Source: Paenibacillus dendritiformis (GTDB taxonomy: Bacteria > Bacillota > Bacilli > Paenibacillales > Paenibacillaceae). From it: 64,000 nt of DNA. The stretch lies in NCBI RefSeq assembly GCF_021654795.1, contig NZ_AP025344.1, forward strand, positions 3,286,501 to 3,350,500. The letters are read 5' to 3'. Under the pieces are notes generated by a model. That model ran no database searches. It was not told where the DNA came from and worked only from the letters and a program-made list of their open reading frames with translations. Made by a program: the position numbers and the translations under genes. Positions 26,290 to 35,422 of this stretch are shown piece by piece; the stretch's first letter is position 1; each line of letters starts with the position of its first letter.

Positions 26290-27717
26290 TCATTTCTGTG
26301 CGCGGACGCCAGCCCCCCGCTTCAACGCCCTTCTCCCCGCATACCAGCTGTATCCCAGCGGCAGCAGGCCGGCGGCTCCGATCCAAGCGCCCAGACGGAA
26401 GATATGCAGATAAGCCTCCAGCGGCTTGGCGGGATCGCCGTCGTCCATCAGCCCCAATCCCAGCGCGGCCCCGAGCACCAAGCCCACGTTGCGCGTCAAC
26501 GCTATCATGCTGCCGATCGAGCCTGCGTCTCCCTTCACGGCATAGCTCATAATAAAGCTGTTGTTCGGCGAGGCGATCAATCCCATTCCCGAACCGATTA
26601 ATGCCAGCGTGCAAATGATTCCCCACAGCGGCAGCTCGCCGAATGATCCGGAGAACAGCATGAACCCGCCTGCCATGGCGCACAGCCCAAGACACATCAA
26701 GCGCCGCGAGCCTAACCGGTCGGACAGATGCCCCGCGACGGGACCGATCACGGCCAAGAGAAGCGGATACGCGAGCATGACATAACCTGCATCCGCCGCC
26801 GATACCGCAGTGGTCTCGAAGATATAGAACGGCATCAGGACTAACGCAATATTGGCCAGCAGGAACGATGCGCAGCTAATCATCAGGCCGCAGGCCACGG
26901 CCGGAATGCGGAAGGCCGCCAACGGCAGAAAAGGCTCTTCCTGGCGGGACTGCCACATCCAGCTCAGCGGCCAGATGATGAGCAAGACAACGTACAGCAC
27001 AAGCATGCTTGGGGAACCCCACCCTAAGTCGCCTCCGTTCACAATGGCGTAGATTCCCGTGCCAATGCCGCCCATGAACAGGATGGCTCCGACCAGATCC
27101 AGCGGGGACTCCTTCGTCTCCTCCTTCTGGTCCGCGGGAATATAACGTACAGCCAGCGCCGTGGCCGCTACCGCCACGGGCACATGAATCAGGAACGCCC
27201 ACTGCCAGCTCAGCCAGGCCGCGGTGAAGCTGCCGGCAACCGGTCCCGACATCCCGCCCAGGGCAACGGCTGTGCTCACGAATCCGAGAGCCCGCCCTCT
27301 ATGCGCCCCCGGCATATGAAACGTGATGAGCGCCATATTCGTCGCCTGGAACATCGCAGCGCCCGCCGCTTGCAGAATACGCATCGAGAGGAGGACAGGG
27401 AGATTCGGCGAGAGCGCGACCAGGACAGAGCTGATCGTGAACAGGGCAATGCCGCAGTTATGGATGGGGCGATGCCCCCAACGGTCGCCTAACCTGCCCA
27501 TCAAGGGAAGTAGCGACGTAATGGCGAGCAGATACCCCGTCGTCATCCACTGCACGGTCCCGATATCCGAGTGGAACACGGTGATGAACCGGGGAAGCGA
27601 TACGTTCACGACCCCGGCAGTGAAGTGAGACAAAAATGCGCTGAGGCAGATGGCCATCATCATCCATGCCCGTTGGTTGCCGGCCATTCCGGGCTTGCCG
27701 TGTGCGGAAGCGCTCAA
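26290..27717 (-). CDS. MFS drug/solute exporter (EmrB/QacA-like, 14-TM type)
   Basis: A 475-residue transporter with about 14 hydrophobic helices. Motif A LPLMGRLGDRWGHRPIH, motif C-like GGMSGPVAGSF, and SDRLGSRR in the second half place it in the DHA2 drug:proton antiporter group. TTG at 27717 is used because it overlaps the stop of the upstream gene (TTGA), indicating translational coupling. Final residues are basic (RRALKRGAGVRAQK). Substrate unknown; likely controlled by the inverted repeat at 28837-28881. Confidence 0.88.
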   Translation of the reverse strand: MSASAHGKPGMAGNQRAWMMMAICLSAFLSHFTAGVVNVSLPRFITVFHSDIGTVQWMTTGYLLAITSLLPLMGRLGDRWGHRPIHNCGIALFTISSVLVALSPNLPVLLSMRILQAAGAAMFQATNMALITFHMPGAHRGRALGFVSTAVALGGMSGPVAGSFTAAWLSWQWAFLIHVPVAVAATALAVRYIPADQKEETKESPLDLVGAILFMGGIGTGIYAIVNGGDLGWGSPSMLVLYVVLLIIWPLSWMWQSRQEEPFLPLAAFRIPAVACGLMISCASFLLANIALVLMPFYIFETTAVSAADAGYVMLAYPLLLAVIGPVAGHLSDRLGSRRLMCLGLCAMAGGFMLFSGSFGELPLWGIICTLALIGSGMGLIASPNNSFIMSYAVKGDAGSIGSMIALTRNVGLVLGAALGLGLMDDGDPAKPLEAYLHIFRLGAWIGAAGLLPLGYSWYAGRRALKRGAGVRAQK

Positions 27718-28829
27718 CAGGCTTCCCTCCCTTCCGGCGCAAGCTCGGATAGACGAAGATCGTATTCGATGTCCGGCCCCGGCTCCTTCAGCATGCTTGC
27801 CATACCGGTCAACTGATCGATATGATAGACCCCGGCCGGGCTGGGCGAATCAACCAGCATCGCGGCGGCCGCAGCCGCGACTCGCGCCGTCGCGGCGGAT
27901 TGATCCCGGCCTTGGAGGAAGCATTCCGCCAAGGCGGGCTTCCCCTCTCTGCTTCTCCCCCAAGCTTCCGCCTTGACGGCGAACCGGTCTCCGCCGAAGC
28001 GAAGCGCTCCGAGGCTGCGGATCAACCGCTTGCGGAGCCAGCCCCTTTGCAGCAGGCGGACGGCCCACGTCCTTCGCGCCCCGGCCAACAGTCTGGTGAC
28101 GATAGGGGAATCGAGGCAGAAGCGCGTCGCGACCGAAGATACGTTCAGTGTTCGCGGAAGGGACTGCTGATCGGAGAATGGAAAGCGGTAGGCCTGACGG
28201 CTGCCGATGTCCGCGCCGAAATCGAATGTTTTGCCGTCCGCGAAGCTCTGCGCCTCCACCTGCTTCCCGTTCCGCGTGATGTCGAAGCGGGCGCCGAGAT
28301 TGTCTGCCATCCATTCGATAGCCGCCTCCCCATGGGCATCACCAAGCCCAAGCATAATCGCGAGATCGATCTCATCCGTCTCGCCTAACATCCGGTGCGC
28401 CTCCAGCGCCAGCAGATTGGTCAGGCCGGGAGCCAGCCCGACGCTCAACAGCGCGGTCGCCCCGTAAGCCTCAGCCACTTCCCGGCATTGCTCCACTTGG
28501 CGGAGAAAAGTGCCGTTCGCCGAGATATCGATGTAGTGCGTGCCCGCGCGCAAACACTCGCGGACGAAGCCCGTGTCGGCCTGATCCAGGCACATGATAA
28601 CGAGCTTCACGCCGTCAAACATCGCAGGCGGCTTCGGATTCCGGATATCGATCTCCAGCGGCCTGATTTTGCCTCCGGCGGACTGGCAGAAGCGCTCGGC
28701 CCGCTCGCGGCTCCGTCCGGCCGCGAAGACCATGCCAGGGTAACGATCCCCCAGTATCCTGCAAATGTTCCTTCCCACATGCCCGTAACCGCCGATGACA
28801 ACAATCTCCTCTTTTGCATGCATCTCCAT
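27714..28829 (-). CDS. Saccharopine dehydrogenase-like NAD(P)-binding protein
   Basis: A protein of about 371 residues with an N-terminal Rossmann motif VVIGGYGHVGRNICRIL and the saccharopine dehydrogenase-like segment THYIDISANGTFLRQV, then a GLAPGLTNLLALEAH stretch. The start is uncertain among several Met codons; 28829 has AGGA at good spacing. Overlaps the MFS gene by four bases, so enzyme and exporter probably act on one compound. Reaction not identified; true saccharopine dehydrogenase is unlikely. Confidence 0.8.
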   Translation of the reverse strand: MEMHAKEEIVVIGGYGHVGRNICRILGDRYPGMVFAAGRSRERAERFCQSAGGKIRPLEIDIRNPKPPAMFDGVKLVIMCLDQADTGFVRECLRAGTHYIDISANGTFLRQVEQCREVAEAYGATALLSVGLAPGLTNLLALEAHRMLGETDEIDLAIMLGLGDAHGEAAIEWMADNLGARFDITRNGKQVEAQSFADGKTFDFGADIGSRQAYRFPFSDQQSLPRTLNVSSVATRFCLDSPIVTRLLAGARRTWAVRLLQRGWLRKRLIRSLGALRFGGDRFAVKAEAWGRSREGKPALAECFLQGRDQSAATARVAAAAAAMLVDSPSPAGVYHIDQLTGMASMLKEPGPDIEYDLRLSELAPEGREAC

Positions 28830-28836
28830 CACCATA

Positions 28837-28881
28837 TCCTGTAGAATTGAGTTATTAAGAAACATTCTCAATTATACAGGA
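28837..28881. promoter_or_regulatory. Inverted-repeat operator candidate before the dehydrogenase/MFS operon
   Basis: TCCTGTAGAATTGAG (28837-28851) and CTCAATTATACAGGA (28867-28881) are inverted copies with one mismatch, separated by 15 bases, and lie within ten bases of the likely start codon. Such a long spaced palindrome suggests a dimeric repressor such as a TetR-type protein. No regulator gene is adjacent. Confidence 0.55.
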
Positions 28882-29009
28882 TCAGGATAATTTTACCATC
28901 CCATATTTCAGGGATTGCAGCGGAATCATGAAGCCCGAATCATCGCCTCGGCGGCATCCGGTATTGCCTTGCATGCCCGCGTACAGTTTCGCGCTGTCAT
29001 GGGGGGAAA

Positions 29010-29275
29010 CAATTGTTCCCGATTCGTCTTGTGATGGGATATGTTCTTCTCTCTCATCCTTTCTGTCGTCGCGCTGGCCGTCATCTTCTGGGATATGTCG
29101 TTCTCCATGGGACTGACCATCCTGCTCGTCTGTGCAGCTATCCAGGCATCGGTGCAGCTGTTCTTGTTCATGCACGCCACGGAAGACAATGAAGCCGTCC
29201 AACATGACGAACCTCGTCTATGCGCTGTTCGTCGGTCTGGTCACCGTATTCGGTACGCTGTTCACGATGATCTAG
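29010..29275 (+). pseudogene. Fragment of cytochrome aa3 quinol oxidase subunit IV (QoxD)
   Basis: Joining frames gives RLVMGYVL, then SLILSVVALAVIFWDM with GLTILLVCAAIQASVQLFLF and MHATEDNE, then a second shift to NLVYALFVGLVTVFGTLFTMI at the end. This is the subunit IV pattern of heme-copper quinol oxidases (three membrane helices, QAxVQLxLFMHxxE). At least two frameshifts disable it, and the rest of the qox operon is not here. A QoxA fragment lies at 63.4-63.8 kb. Confidence 0.75.
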
Positions 29276-29310
29276 GGTTATCAATAAAGCCAAATATTCA
29301 CTTGCAACTA

Positions 29311-29378
29311 AGCCTGCTCCTAGCATGAGAGCAGGCTCGTTTCAGACTGTCGGCAAAGTCCTGTCGACAGTCTTTTTC
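29311..29378 (+). terminator. Two successive terminator hairpins
   Basis: AGCCTGCTC / GAGCAGGCT (29311-29337) followed by CGTTT, then AGACTGTCG / CGACAGTCT (29344-29373) followed by TTTTCTT. They lie just after the QoxD remnant and were probably the end of the former oxidase operon. Confidence 0.7.
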
Positions 29379-29559
29379 TTAGGCGGGGCGGGGACGGGGA
29401 AGGGAGGACCGTTAGTTCAGGGCAAGCGGGTACGCGCATGGAGCAAGATGGTCTGCGGGTGAAGCGGTACGCGCACGAAGGAAGCTCGCCTCTGTTGTAA
29501 CAAGCGGGTACGGCAGGACATTGCTGCACAGGCGCAGCATTTTTAGCCTCAAGTGGTTA

Positions 29560-29715
29560 ATTTCCGGGAAAATCCTGTAAAACTGCATTATTTCGCGATT
29601 TTGAACGCTATCTGCGCCTTGCCGCGGGATTATTGCTGTATTTTCGCAGTAATCCTATGTTCGCATACTCGTACCAATGAAATTGCTGCATTTTTGCAGT
29701 ATTGGTGGAGCGGAT
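29560..29715. repeat. Cluster of small palindromic repeats
   Basis: Three units of the dispersed palindrome family: near 29570 (AAAATCCTGTAAAACTGCATT), 29627-29655 (GGATTATTGCTG...CGCAGTAATCC) and near 29680 (AAATTGCTGCATTTTTGCAG). They sit in the gap 29.38-30.0 kb, which also has three copies of a GCGGGTACG-like motif at 29420-29515 and no gene. Confidence 0.65.
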
Positions 29716-30007
29716 AGCTAAGTCCATAACATGGTAAAAAGAGAAAATGGCATAAAAGAAGAGCCACAGCCACGCCGCTTGGGCTCTAGCCTCCAAACTA
29801 TCGACTCTCAAAGAGAATTCTTCCAAACTATCATTGCATCAAGCACCTTTCCATGGTAGAATCCGGGTTATCTCAAAAGAAAGAGGCGAGTACGATGACA
29901 GTCAGCTCTTATAACTTAACCCCAACTACAAAAACAGAGATACGGAAGGCATAATTTCGGTTACCTGACCCAATCTTCCGTATCATATGAAACGGAGGAC
30001 AAAATGA

Positions 30008-30766
30008 ATGTTTAGTTATTACAGTAATCTATGCACGGAAGTATACGATCTTACCAAACCTGTCGGGCATTCCGTCGGAGGCGATATCGAGTATTATCTC
30101 GACAGACTCCGATCATGCAGCGGCCGAATTCTAGAAGCGGCCGTAGGCTCAGGACGCATGCTCATCCCGCTTCTTGAAGCCGGACTGTTAGTGGACGGGA
30201 TTGATTATTCCCCTGCGATGTTGGCTTCCTGCCGCAAGCGTTGCGAGGAGCGGAATTTACGGCCGATGTTGTACGAGGGAGAACTGCAAAATTTAGCCTT
30301 GCCGCATAAATACGATGCCATCATTATTCCAACCGGATCTTTCTGTTTGCTTGATAATCGTCAAGAATCCATTAACGCCCTTAAATGTTTTTACGAGCAT
30401 CTCACTCCTGGAGGACGGATAATTATAGACCTTATTTTGCCCGATCGTATGGAGGTAGGGACGACTTCTACATCAACCTTCCCTTTTCCATCAGGGGATG
30501 TCATTACCGTGGAAGATAAACTGGTGGAATTTAGTATGATTGATCAATACTCCGTTTCCTATTTAAAATACGAAAAGTGGCGCGAAGGATCGCTAATTCA
30601 ATCCGAGCTTCAACGTTTTGCGCTTCGCTGGTACGGCAATGAGGAATTCAAGCTCGTATTAGAAAACATTGGGTTCTCAGACATCGTAGTCTCGAGCGAT
30701 TATACGCATGGAAAGCAGCCGGCGGAAGGCAATCAAATATTTACTTTTGAAGCGGTTCGAAAATAA
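30008..30766 (+). CDS. Class I SAM-dependent methyltransferase
   Basis: A 252-residue methyltransferase: motif I ILEAAVGSGRMLIPLLEAG at about 41-59, VDGIDYSPAML for motif II, and the post-motif LTPGGRIIIDLILPDRM. ATG at 30008 follows GGAGGACAAAATGA. An overlapping three-codon frame starts four bases earlier (ATG at 30004, stop TAG) and may lower initiation. Substrate unknown. Monocistronic, with its own terminator. Confidence 0.88.
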   Translation: MFSYYSNLCTEVYDLTKPVGHSVGGDIEYYLDRLRSCSGRILEAAVGSGRMLIPLLEAGLLVDGIDYSPAMLASCRKRCEERNLRPMLYEGELQNLALPHKYDAIIIPTGSFCLLDNRQESINALKCFYEHLTPGGRIIIDLILPDRMEVGTTSTSTFPFPSGDVITVEDKLVEFSMIDQYSVSYLKYEKWREGSLIQSELQRFALRWYGNEEFKLVLENIGFSDIVVSSDYTHGKQPAEGNQIFTFEAVRK

Positions 30767-30781
30767 AGTTCAAAATTCATC

Positions 30782-30830
30782 GGGGGCTGTCCCACCCGCA
30801 GTATGGAGCTGCGGTGATGGGACAGCCCCC
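30782..30830 (+). terminator. Terminator of the methyltransferase gene
   Basis: GGGGGCTGTCCCA pairs perfectly with TGGGACAGCCCCC, and CCGCAG/CTGCGG form an inner stem; TCATT follows. It begins 16 bases past the stop. Confidence 0.75.
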
Positions 30831-30859
30831 TCATTATCCAAGCTCGGATTGCCGAAATC

Positions 30860-31045
30860 ATGCAAAAATACAGCTTTTCCCTTATGAGGTGTCGCCCATT
30901 TGAGAGATTCCTGCAAAACTGCAGGAATCTCAGGCTGTACTATAGATAGAAGGCAAAAATCGGAGAAAATAATGCATTTTTACAGGAGTTTAATCAAATA
31001 TGGCCACAAGTAGCGAAAAATCCTGCATTCACGCAGGATTTTCAT
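30860..31045. repeat. Cluster of small palindromic repeats including two perfect hairpins
   Basis: GAGATTCCTGCA-AAAC-TGCAGGAATCTC (30904-30931) has a 12-base perfect stem. AAAATCCTGC-ATTCAC-GCAGGATTTT (31017-31042) has a 10-base perfect stem with a six-base loop. Degenerate units are at 30863 and 30971. The second hairpin closely matches the sequence split by element copy A at 6992-7003/7726-7741, so it serves as an empty-site model. Confidence 0.75.
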
Positions 31046-31081
31046 CTCACCAACTCCGCATCACGGCCTCGTCGCAACCCG

Positions 31082-31492
31082 TCATTCCGCCGCTTTTCCC
31101 TCCGCCGTCAAAGCCTGTAACCGGTCGAGCACCTTGCCCACCCATCCTCTCTTCATGACATCTCCCAGGAAGCCTTCCCAGAAACGTTCCTGCCGCACAT
31201 AAGCCGTCATCAGCTTCCGCAGATCCTCGATATCGGCGCGCTCAATGAAGCGGTCATGGTTATCGACGCTCTGGAGCTGATTTTCTATGATCCAGGTTTT
31301 CCAATCGAGACCGGCAATCAGAAATTCAGCCTCGTATAGAACATCAAGAAATTCGTTGACCGCATCGGCATATTTATATGAATGCGATGACGTGATTTCA
31401 ACATACGGCTGATCCGTGGTGCGGAAATATTCGCCGAAGGACAGCAATCGAGCTCGGGCGGATTTTCCATTTATCATCTGGTTCAGATCCAT
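31082..31492 (-). CDS. Hypothetical protein (DUF6508-like)
   Basis: A 136-residue soluble protein: FLDVLYEAEFLIAGLDWKTWI and LMTAYVRQERFWEGFLGDVMKRGWVGKVLDRLQ. The Asp-Trp phrase in the middle and the Arg-Phe-x-x-Gly-phrase near the end resemble DUF6508 proteins, but I hold this loosely. Ends just left of a palindrome cluster. No functional clue from neighbours. Confidence 0.6.
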   Translation of the reverse strand: MDLNQMINGKSARARLLSFGEYFRTTDQPYVEITSSHSYKYADAVNEFLDVLYEAEFLIAGLDWKTWIIENQLQSVDNHDRFIERADIEDLRKLMTAYVRQERFWEGFLGDVMKRGWVGKVLDRLQALTAEGKAAE

Positions 31493-31573
31493 GTTCAGCC
31501 TCGCTCTCCCTTCACTTCTCTATGCACAGTATACCTCAATTTTGAAATGGCCGGTCCCCTTTAAACCGACAAC

Positions 31574-31619
31574 GAAAAAACAACCGCTTCCCGGCAGCGG
31601 CTTTTCGGGGAAACGGTTG
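31574..31619 (-). terminator. Terminator of the hybrid kinase gene
   Basis: On the minus strand CAACCG...CGGTTG with further pairing of TTTCCC and GGGAA is followed by TTTTTTCG. It lies 55 bases past the stop codon. Confidence 0.7.
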
Positions 31620-31673
31620 CGATAGAAGAGGTATTTGCAATGATTCAATTGAGTCTGCGCGGAACGCTGCCGG

Positions 31674-34600
31674 TTAGAGTCTTCCGGGAATGAAGAAGGA
31701 CACTGTCGTTCCCTCCCCCTTCACACTTTGAATGATCAACCCATGTCCATACTGCTTCCGCAAGCGCTTGTCCGTATTGAACAGTCCGATGCCCCCGTGC
31801 GGGGGCTGTTCACGATGCAGGACTTGCTCCGCTGCCGCCGGATCCATGCCGACCCCGTTGTCCGCTACGATGATATGCGTGCCGTCCGCCTCCGCCGCGA
31901 CTCGAATATGAATCATGCCGCCTTCGGAGCGGCTTAAGATACCGTGGCGGAGCGCATTCTCGACAAGCGGCTGAATCGTGAGCGGCGGAAGCTGCGCATG
32001 AAGGGCGTTCGTCACGTCCCAGATGACATCCAGCCTGTCGCCGAACCGCGTCTTCTCGATTGTCAGATAGGCGCGCACGAGATCCAGCTCATGCTCAAGC
32101 GGAACCAGATGCTCCGCGTTCCACTGATCGAAGCTCAGCCGCAAGTATCTGCTGAACGATTCAATGAGCGTACGCATTTTAACCGTATCGAGCTTGCTCA
32201 GGGCCACAATGGAATTCAAGGTATTGAACAGGAAATGCGGCTTAATCTGCGCCTGCAGATAGGCCGCTTCCATACGCAGCAGATCCGCGATCGAGCGTCT
32301 CAGATCGGTTAACGCCCGCACCCGTGATTTCAGTTCCAAGGCATCGACCGGCTTCGTCACATAGTCGTTCGCTCCGGCCCGGAAGCCGGAATAGATATCT
32401 TCGGCCCGGCTTCGAGCCGTGAGGAGCAGGATCGGAAGCTCCGACATGGAGAAGCGCTCGCGAATGGCGCGGGTCAGCTCGTAGCCGGACATATGCGGCG
32501 TCATGATATCGGCGATTACGAGGTCCCATCGCTCTTTGGCCACCAGAACCGCGGCTTCCCGGCCGCTTATGGCCGTCGTCACGCTGTACCCTTCGGCGAG
32601 CAGCAGGTTGGACAGTACGTTCAGATTCACCGGATCATCATCGACAGCCAATATTTTTATTCTATCTGCCGATGCAGCGACTTCGGCCGAGCTGTCGTCA
32701 ACGGACAGGGCAGGCCGTTCGCGGTTGTCTGCAGGCTCTATGCCTTCGCTTTCAAGCAGGGGGGGCTCCAGATCATCCCGTTTCCCGGCCGCGCTGGGCG
32801 GCGGGGCCAGCGGGAGTGTGAAGGTGAAGACCGATCCGGCCCCTTCCTGCGAATCCGCCTTCAACGTTCCGCCATGCAGCTCGACCAGTTGCTTCGTAAT
32901 GCTCAACCCGAGGCCGATGCCCCCGACACTCGCGCTCGCTTCCCCCTGCTCATAGGCCTGGAACGCCTTCCGCATCGTCGCTTCATCCATGCCGCGGCCG
33001 GTATCGGAGACGCGAATATGCGCATATCCCTTGCGGACATAGGCGTCAATCATGACGATGCCTTCGTCGGTGTATTTGATCGCGTTGTGAAGCAAGTTGA
33101 ACAAGATTTGGGTGAGCCGATCCTCGTCGGCAAGGACCGGAGGAAGCTCCTTCGGAATATGGATCGCCACCCGAATCGGCTTGCCTTCCGTCAGGAAGGA
33201 GAGCATCTCCACGACGCTGTTCGCCACCGGATGAACGGGTATCCGATCGAATTGAAGCCGGAGCTTCTCTTGCTTCAACTGGGAGACATCGAGCAAATCA
33301 TTCAGCAGATGCGACATCCGTCGCCCGACGGAGACGATCAGCTTCAAGTTTTTGCGGTTCGCCTCTTTCAACGAACGCTGATTCTCCAGCACGCTCTGGG
33401 CCATATTAATAATGCCGTGCAGCGGCGTGCGCAATTCATGCGAAGTATTCGCCAGGAAATCATCCTTCACCTTATCCGCCTTGATGAGCTGCATATTCAC
33501 ATCCGCCATCCGGGCCGAAGTCCGGTAGAACTGCTTGAACCAGAAGGCGGCAAAGGCGAGAAACGTGACAAGGAAGTCGATCGGATAATACCCCAGTTCC
33601 TTCCACACCGTGTTTTTGACATAGCCCCATATCGTATTTCCGGTTATAGCGGTGGCTGCAATCAGCAGATAGACACTATCGCCTTCCTTCCTCCGCACAA
33701 CCCATATAATCAGAACCGGCATGACCAAAAAAGGTATAAACATCACAATATCAAATACCGGCATGACATCAAGCGTAAACTGAGGCGGAGCGAGCGATAT
33801 GATGGCGACAGATGCGGCGTTCAGCACCGTATAACTCCTGAACCATTTGGCTCCGGCGCCTTTCGGGAAGATACACCTGACGAATTGAAGCATGAAGCCT
33901 GCCACCAGGAGCATGGAAATGTTCAGCAGCCGGATATTCCAAGCATAATCCAGCTGCAGCCAATCCAGCAGCATCTTGTCGTCATCGGTTAGCGTCGCAA
34001 AGATAGCGCTAAGTATGAGCATCGAGAAATAAAACAAGCTCTTGTCCCGAACTCCGAAGCCAAACAAGACAATAGCATAGATAAAGTGCATGATGAGCAC
34101 GATGCAGACGACAAGCTGCGAACCGATGCTTATTGATGATGCCTGATTCACGCCCTCCGCAGAGCCGAAATAAAGGGGGCGCCATATCCCTCCATCCACG
34201 CCGTCAAAATAATTCGCCGCCTGAATGATAATTTCTATCTCTCCGCCGCCGGACACGAAATAACCGGAATAAGGCAGATCACGGGATACGGTCTCCGCCT
34301 CGTTCGGGGCAGGCCAGCCGGCATTCGCAAGCAGCTTGCCATTGACATACAGCGCGGAAGAGCTTACCGCTCCTTGTACGCGAAGGGCAAAAGACCGTTC
34401 CTGTCCGGGACTTAATAAGATGCGCAGCCGGTATGAGCCATACCCGATCGCGGATCCCGTCACCGTCTTCCAGCTTCCGGGAACTTGAACATAGCTTGGC
34501 CCGCGGCCGGATGAAGCATCACCGCGAAACTCATCCATCAGCAGTACCCCCGGAATGAACTCCCACTCCCCATTCAACGGAATTGTGCGTATCGAATCCA

Positions 34601-34754
34601 GATCCTGTCCCCGCAGATCGAGCAGGCCCTGAACCGGTCTCAAGCCGGAAGCATTCGGCACCAACGAGATAAAACCAAGGCGAATGCCGGATAGCGACAG
34701 CACGACAAGCACGATAATGATAATTAGTTTGCGCAGTGACATCATTTGATGCAT
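31674..34754 (-). CDS. 7TMR-DISM hybrid sensor kinase with HisKA, receiver and LytS-type kinase modules
   Basis: A 1026-residue membrane kinase. Order: signal-anchor (10-30), extracytoplasmic sugar-binding-like DISM domain (about 45-200, NGEWEFIPG, VPGSWK, ALYVNGKLLANAG), seven membrane helices (about 210-405), HisKA with His439 (NTSHELRTPL), HATPase (NLLHNAIKYT, DTGRGM, GIGLGLSI), receiver with Asp749 (VIADIMTPHMSG), then a second kinase module of LytS/YesM type with His840 (QIKPHFLFNTLNSI) and its own HATPase (QPLVENALRHG, DNGVGM). Two kinase units flank one receiver. No response regulator gene is adjacent. Start uncertain by three codons. Confidence 0.92.
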   Translation of the reverse strand: MHQMMSLRKLIIIIVLVVLSLSGIRLGFISLVPNASGLRPVQGLLDLRGQDLDSIRTIPLNGEWEFIPGVLLMDEFRGDASSGRGPSYVQVPGSWKTVTGSAIGYGSYRLRILLSPGQERSFALRVQGAVSSSALYVNGKLLANAGWPAPNEAETVSRDLPYSGYFVSGGGEIEIIIQAANYFDGVDGGIWRPLYFGSAEGVNQASSISIGSQLVVCIVLIMHFIYAIVLFGFGVRDKSLFYFSMLILSAIFATLTDDDKMLLDWLQLDYAWNIRLLNISMLLVAGFMLQFVRCIFPKGAGAKWFRSYTVLNAASVAIISLAPPQFTLDVMPVFDIVMFIPFLVMPVLIIWVVRRKEGDSVYLLIAATAITGNTIWGYVKNTVWKELGYYPIDFLVTFLAFAAFWFKQFYRTSARMADVNMQLIKADKVKDDFLANTSHELRTPLHGIINMAQSVLENQRSLKEANRKNLKLIVSVGRRMSHLLNDLLDVSQLKQEKLRLQFDRIPVHPVANSVVEMLSFLTEGKPIRVAIHIPKELPPVLADEDRLTQILFNLLHNAIKYTDEGIVMIDAYVRKGYAHIRVSDTGRGMDEATMRKAFQAYEQGEASASVGGIGLGLSITKQLVELHGGTLKADSQEGAGSVFTFTLPLAPPPSAAGKRDDLEPPLLESEGIEPADNRERPALSVDDSSAEVAASADRIKILAVDDDPVNLNVLSNLLLAEGYSVTTAISGREAAVLVAKERWDLVIADIMTPHMSGYELTRAIRERFSMSELPILLLTARSRAEDIYSGFRAGANDYVTKPVDALELKSRVRALTDLRRSIADLLRMEAAYLQAQIKPHFLFNTLNSIVALSKLDTVKMRTLIESFSRYLRLSFDQWNAEHLVPLEHELDLVRAYLTIEKTRFGDRLDVIWDVTNALHAQLPPLTIQPLVENALRHGILSRSEGGMIHIRVAAEADGTHIIVADNGVGMDPAAAEQVLHREQPPHGGIGLFNTDKRLRKQYGHGLIIQSVKGEGTTVSFFIPGRL

Positions 34755-35370
34755 CTTCCTTGTATTATATTGCGAAGCTTCCTTCGCTGTTGATTGCCGT
34801 TCATGCGGTCAAAATGCGCTTGCCAGACGATTGCGCGGGAAAAATTTGTGCGGGTTCGGGGGTGAGATGCCGGGGAAAAGAAAATCATTGAACGAACATA
34901 AGATTACCATTGCCGACTATACCAAAACTAAACAATCCCCAAGGCCCATCGCTGACGCATCGTCTTGCTCTCTCATGCGGCCCCGGCCCGGCATTCCTCC
35001 CTGGATGCCTTCGACTTTCTCATAGGAAGGGAGCGTGCCATCCAATTGCTGCTCCAGATTGTTGACCCGAGCCTCGGCAAAAGAATGTGATGTGTGTACC
35101 TTCTTTCTGCATTGGCGGCGGCGATAAGCCGGATATCCGCTGCGCGCCGCCGTATCGCTCCCATTATACGATCGCAATGTGAAATTCAGATGAATTGTTG
35201 GCGGGAAATGGACTTATTTCCTTGTTATTATTTCCCCGGCAACCGCAGAAATTGACAGGAGATTCTCGGCCATGACAGCATTTTGCCGACATGATGAACC
35301 AGCTCATGACAAAAAAAGCAATACGGGTACTTCCCCGGTATGGCAGATGCGGATACAACGGCCCAAGCGC
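34755..35370. other. Intergenic stretch, no supported gene
   Basis: The first 100 bases probably hold the promoter of the hybrid kinase. A minus-strand frame at 34917-35100 has a coding-like piece (NNLEQQLDGTLPSYEKVEG) but lacks a ribosome site and ends oddly, so it may be a remnant. The rest shows nothing recognisable. Confidence 0.3.
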
Positions 35371-35400
35371 AAAAAACAGACCCGGCATCAAGCCGGGCCT
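35371..35400 (-). terminator. Terminator of the sodA/SufR-like operon
   Basis: On the minus strand AGGCCCGGC-TTGAT-GCCGGGTCT forms a nine-base stem (with one G-U pair) followed by GTTTTTTGCG, 23 bases past the stop of the regulator gene. Confidence 0.75.
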
Positions 35401-35422
35401 GTAACTGCGGCGCTTTCACTCT

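Noticed and set aside
32493..33992. A 499-codon plus-strand frame
   Set aside because: It is antisense to the hybrid kinase; composition (His, Arg, Gln rich) is that of a shadow frame.
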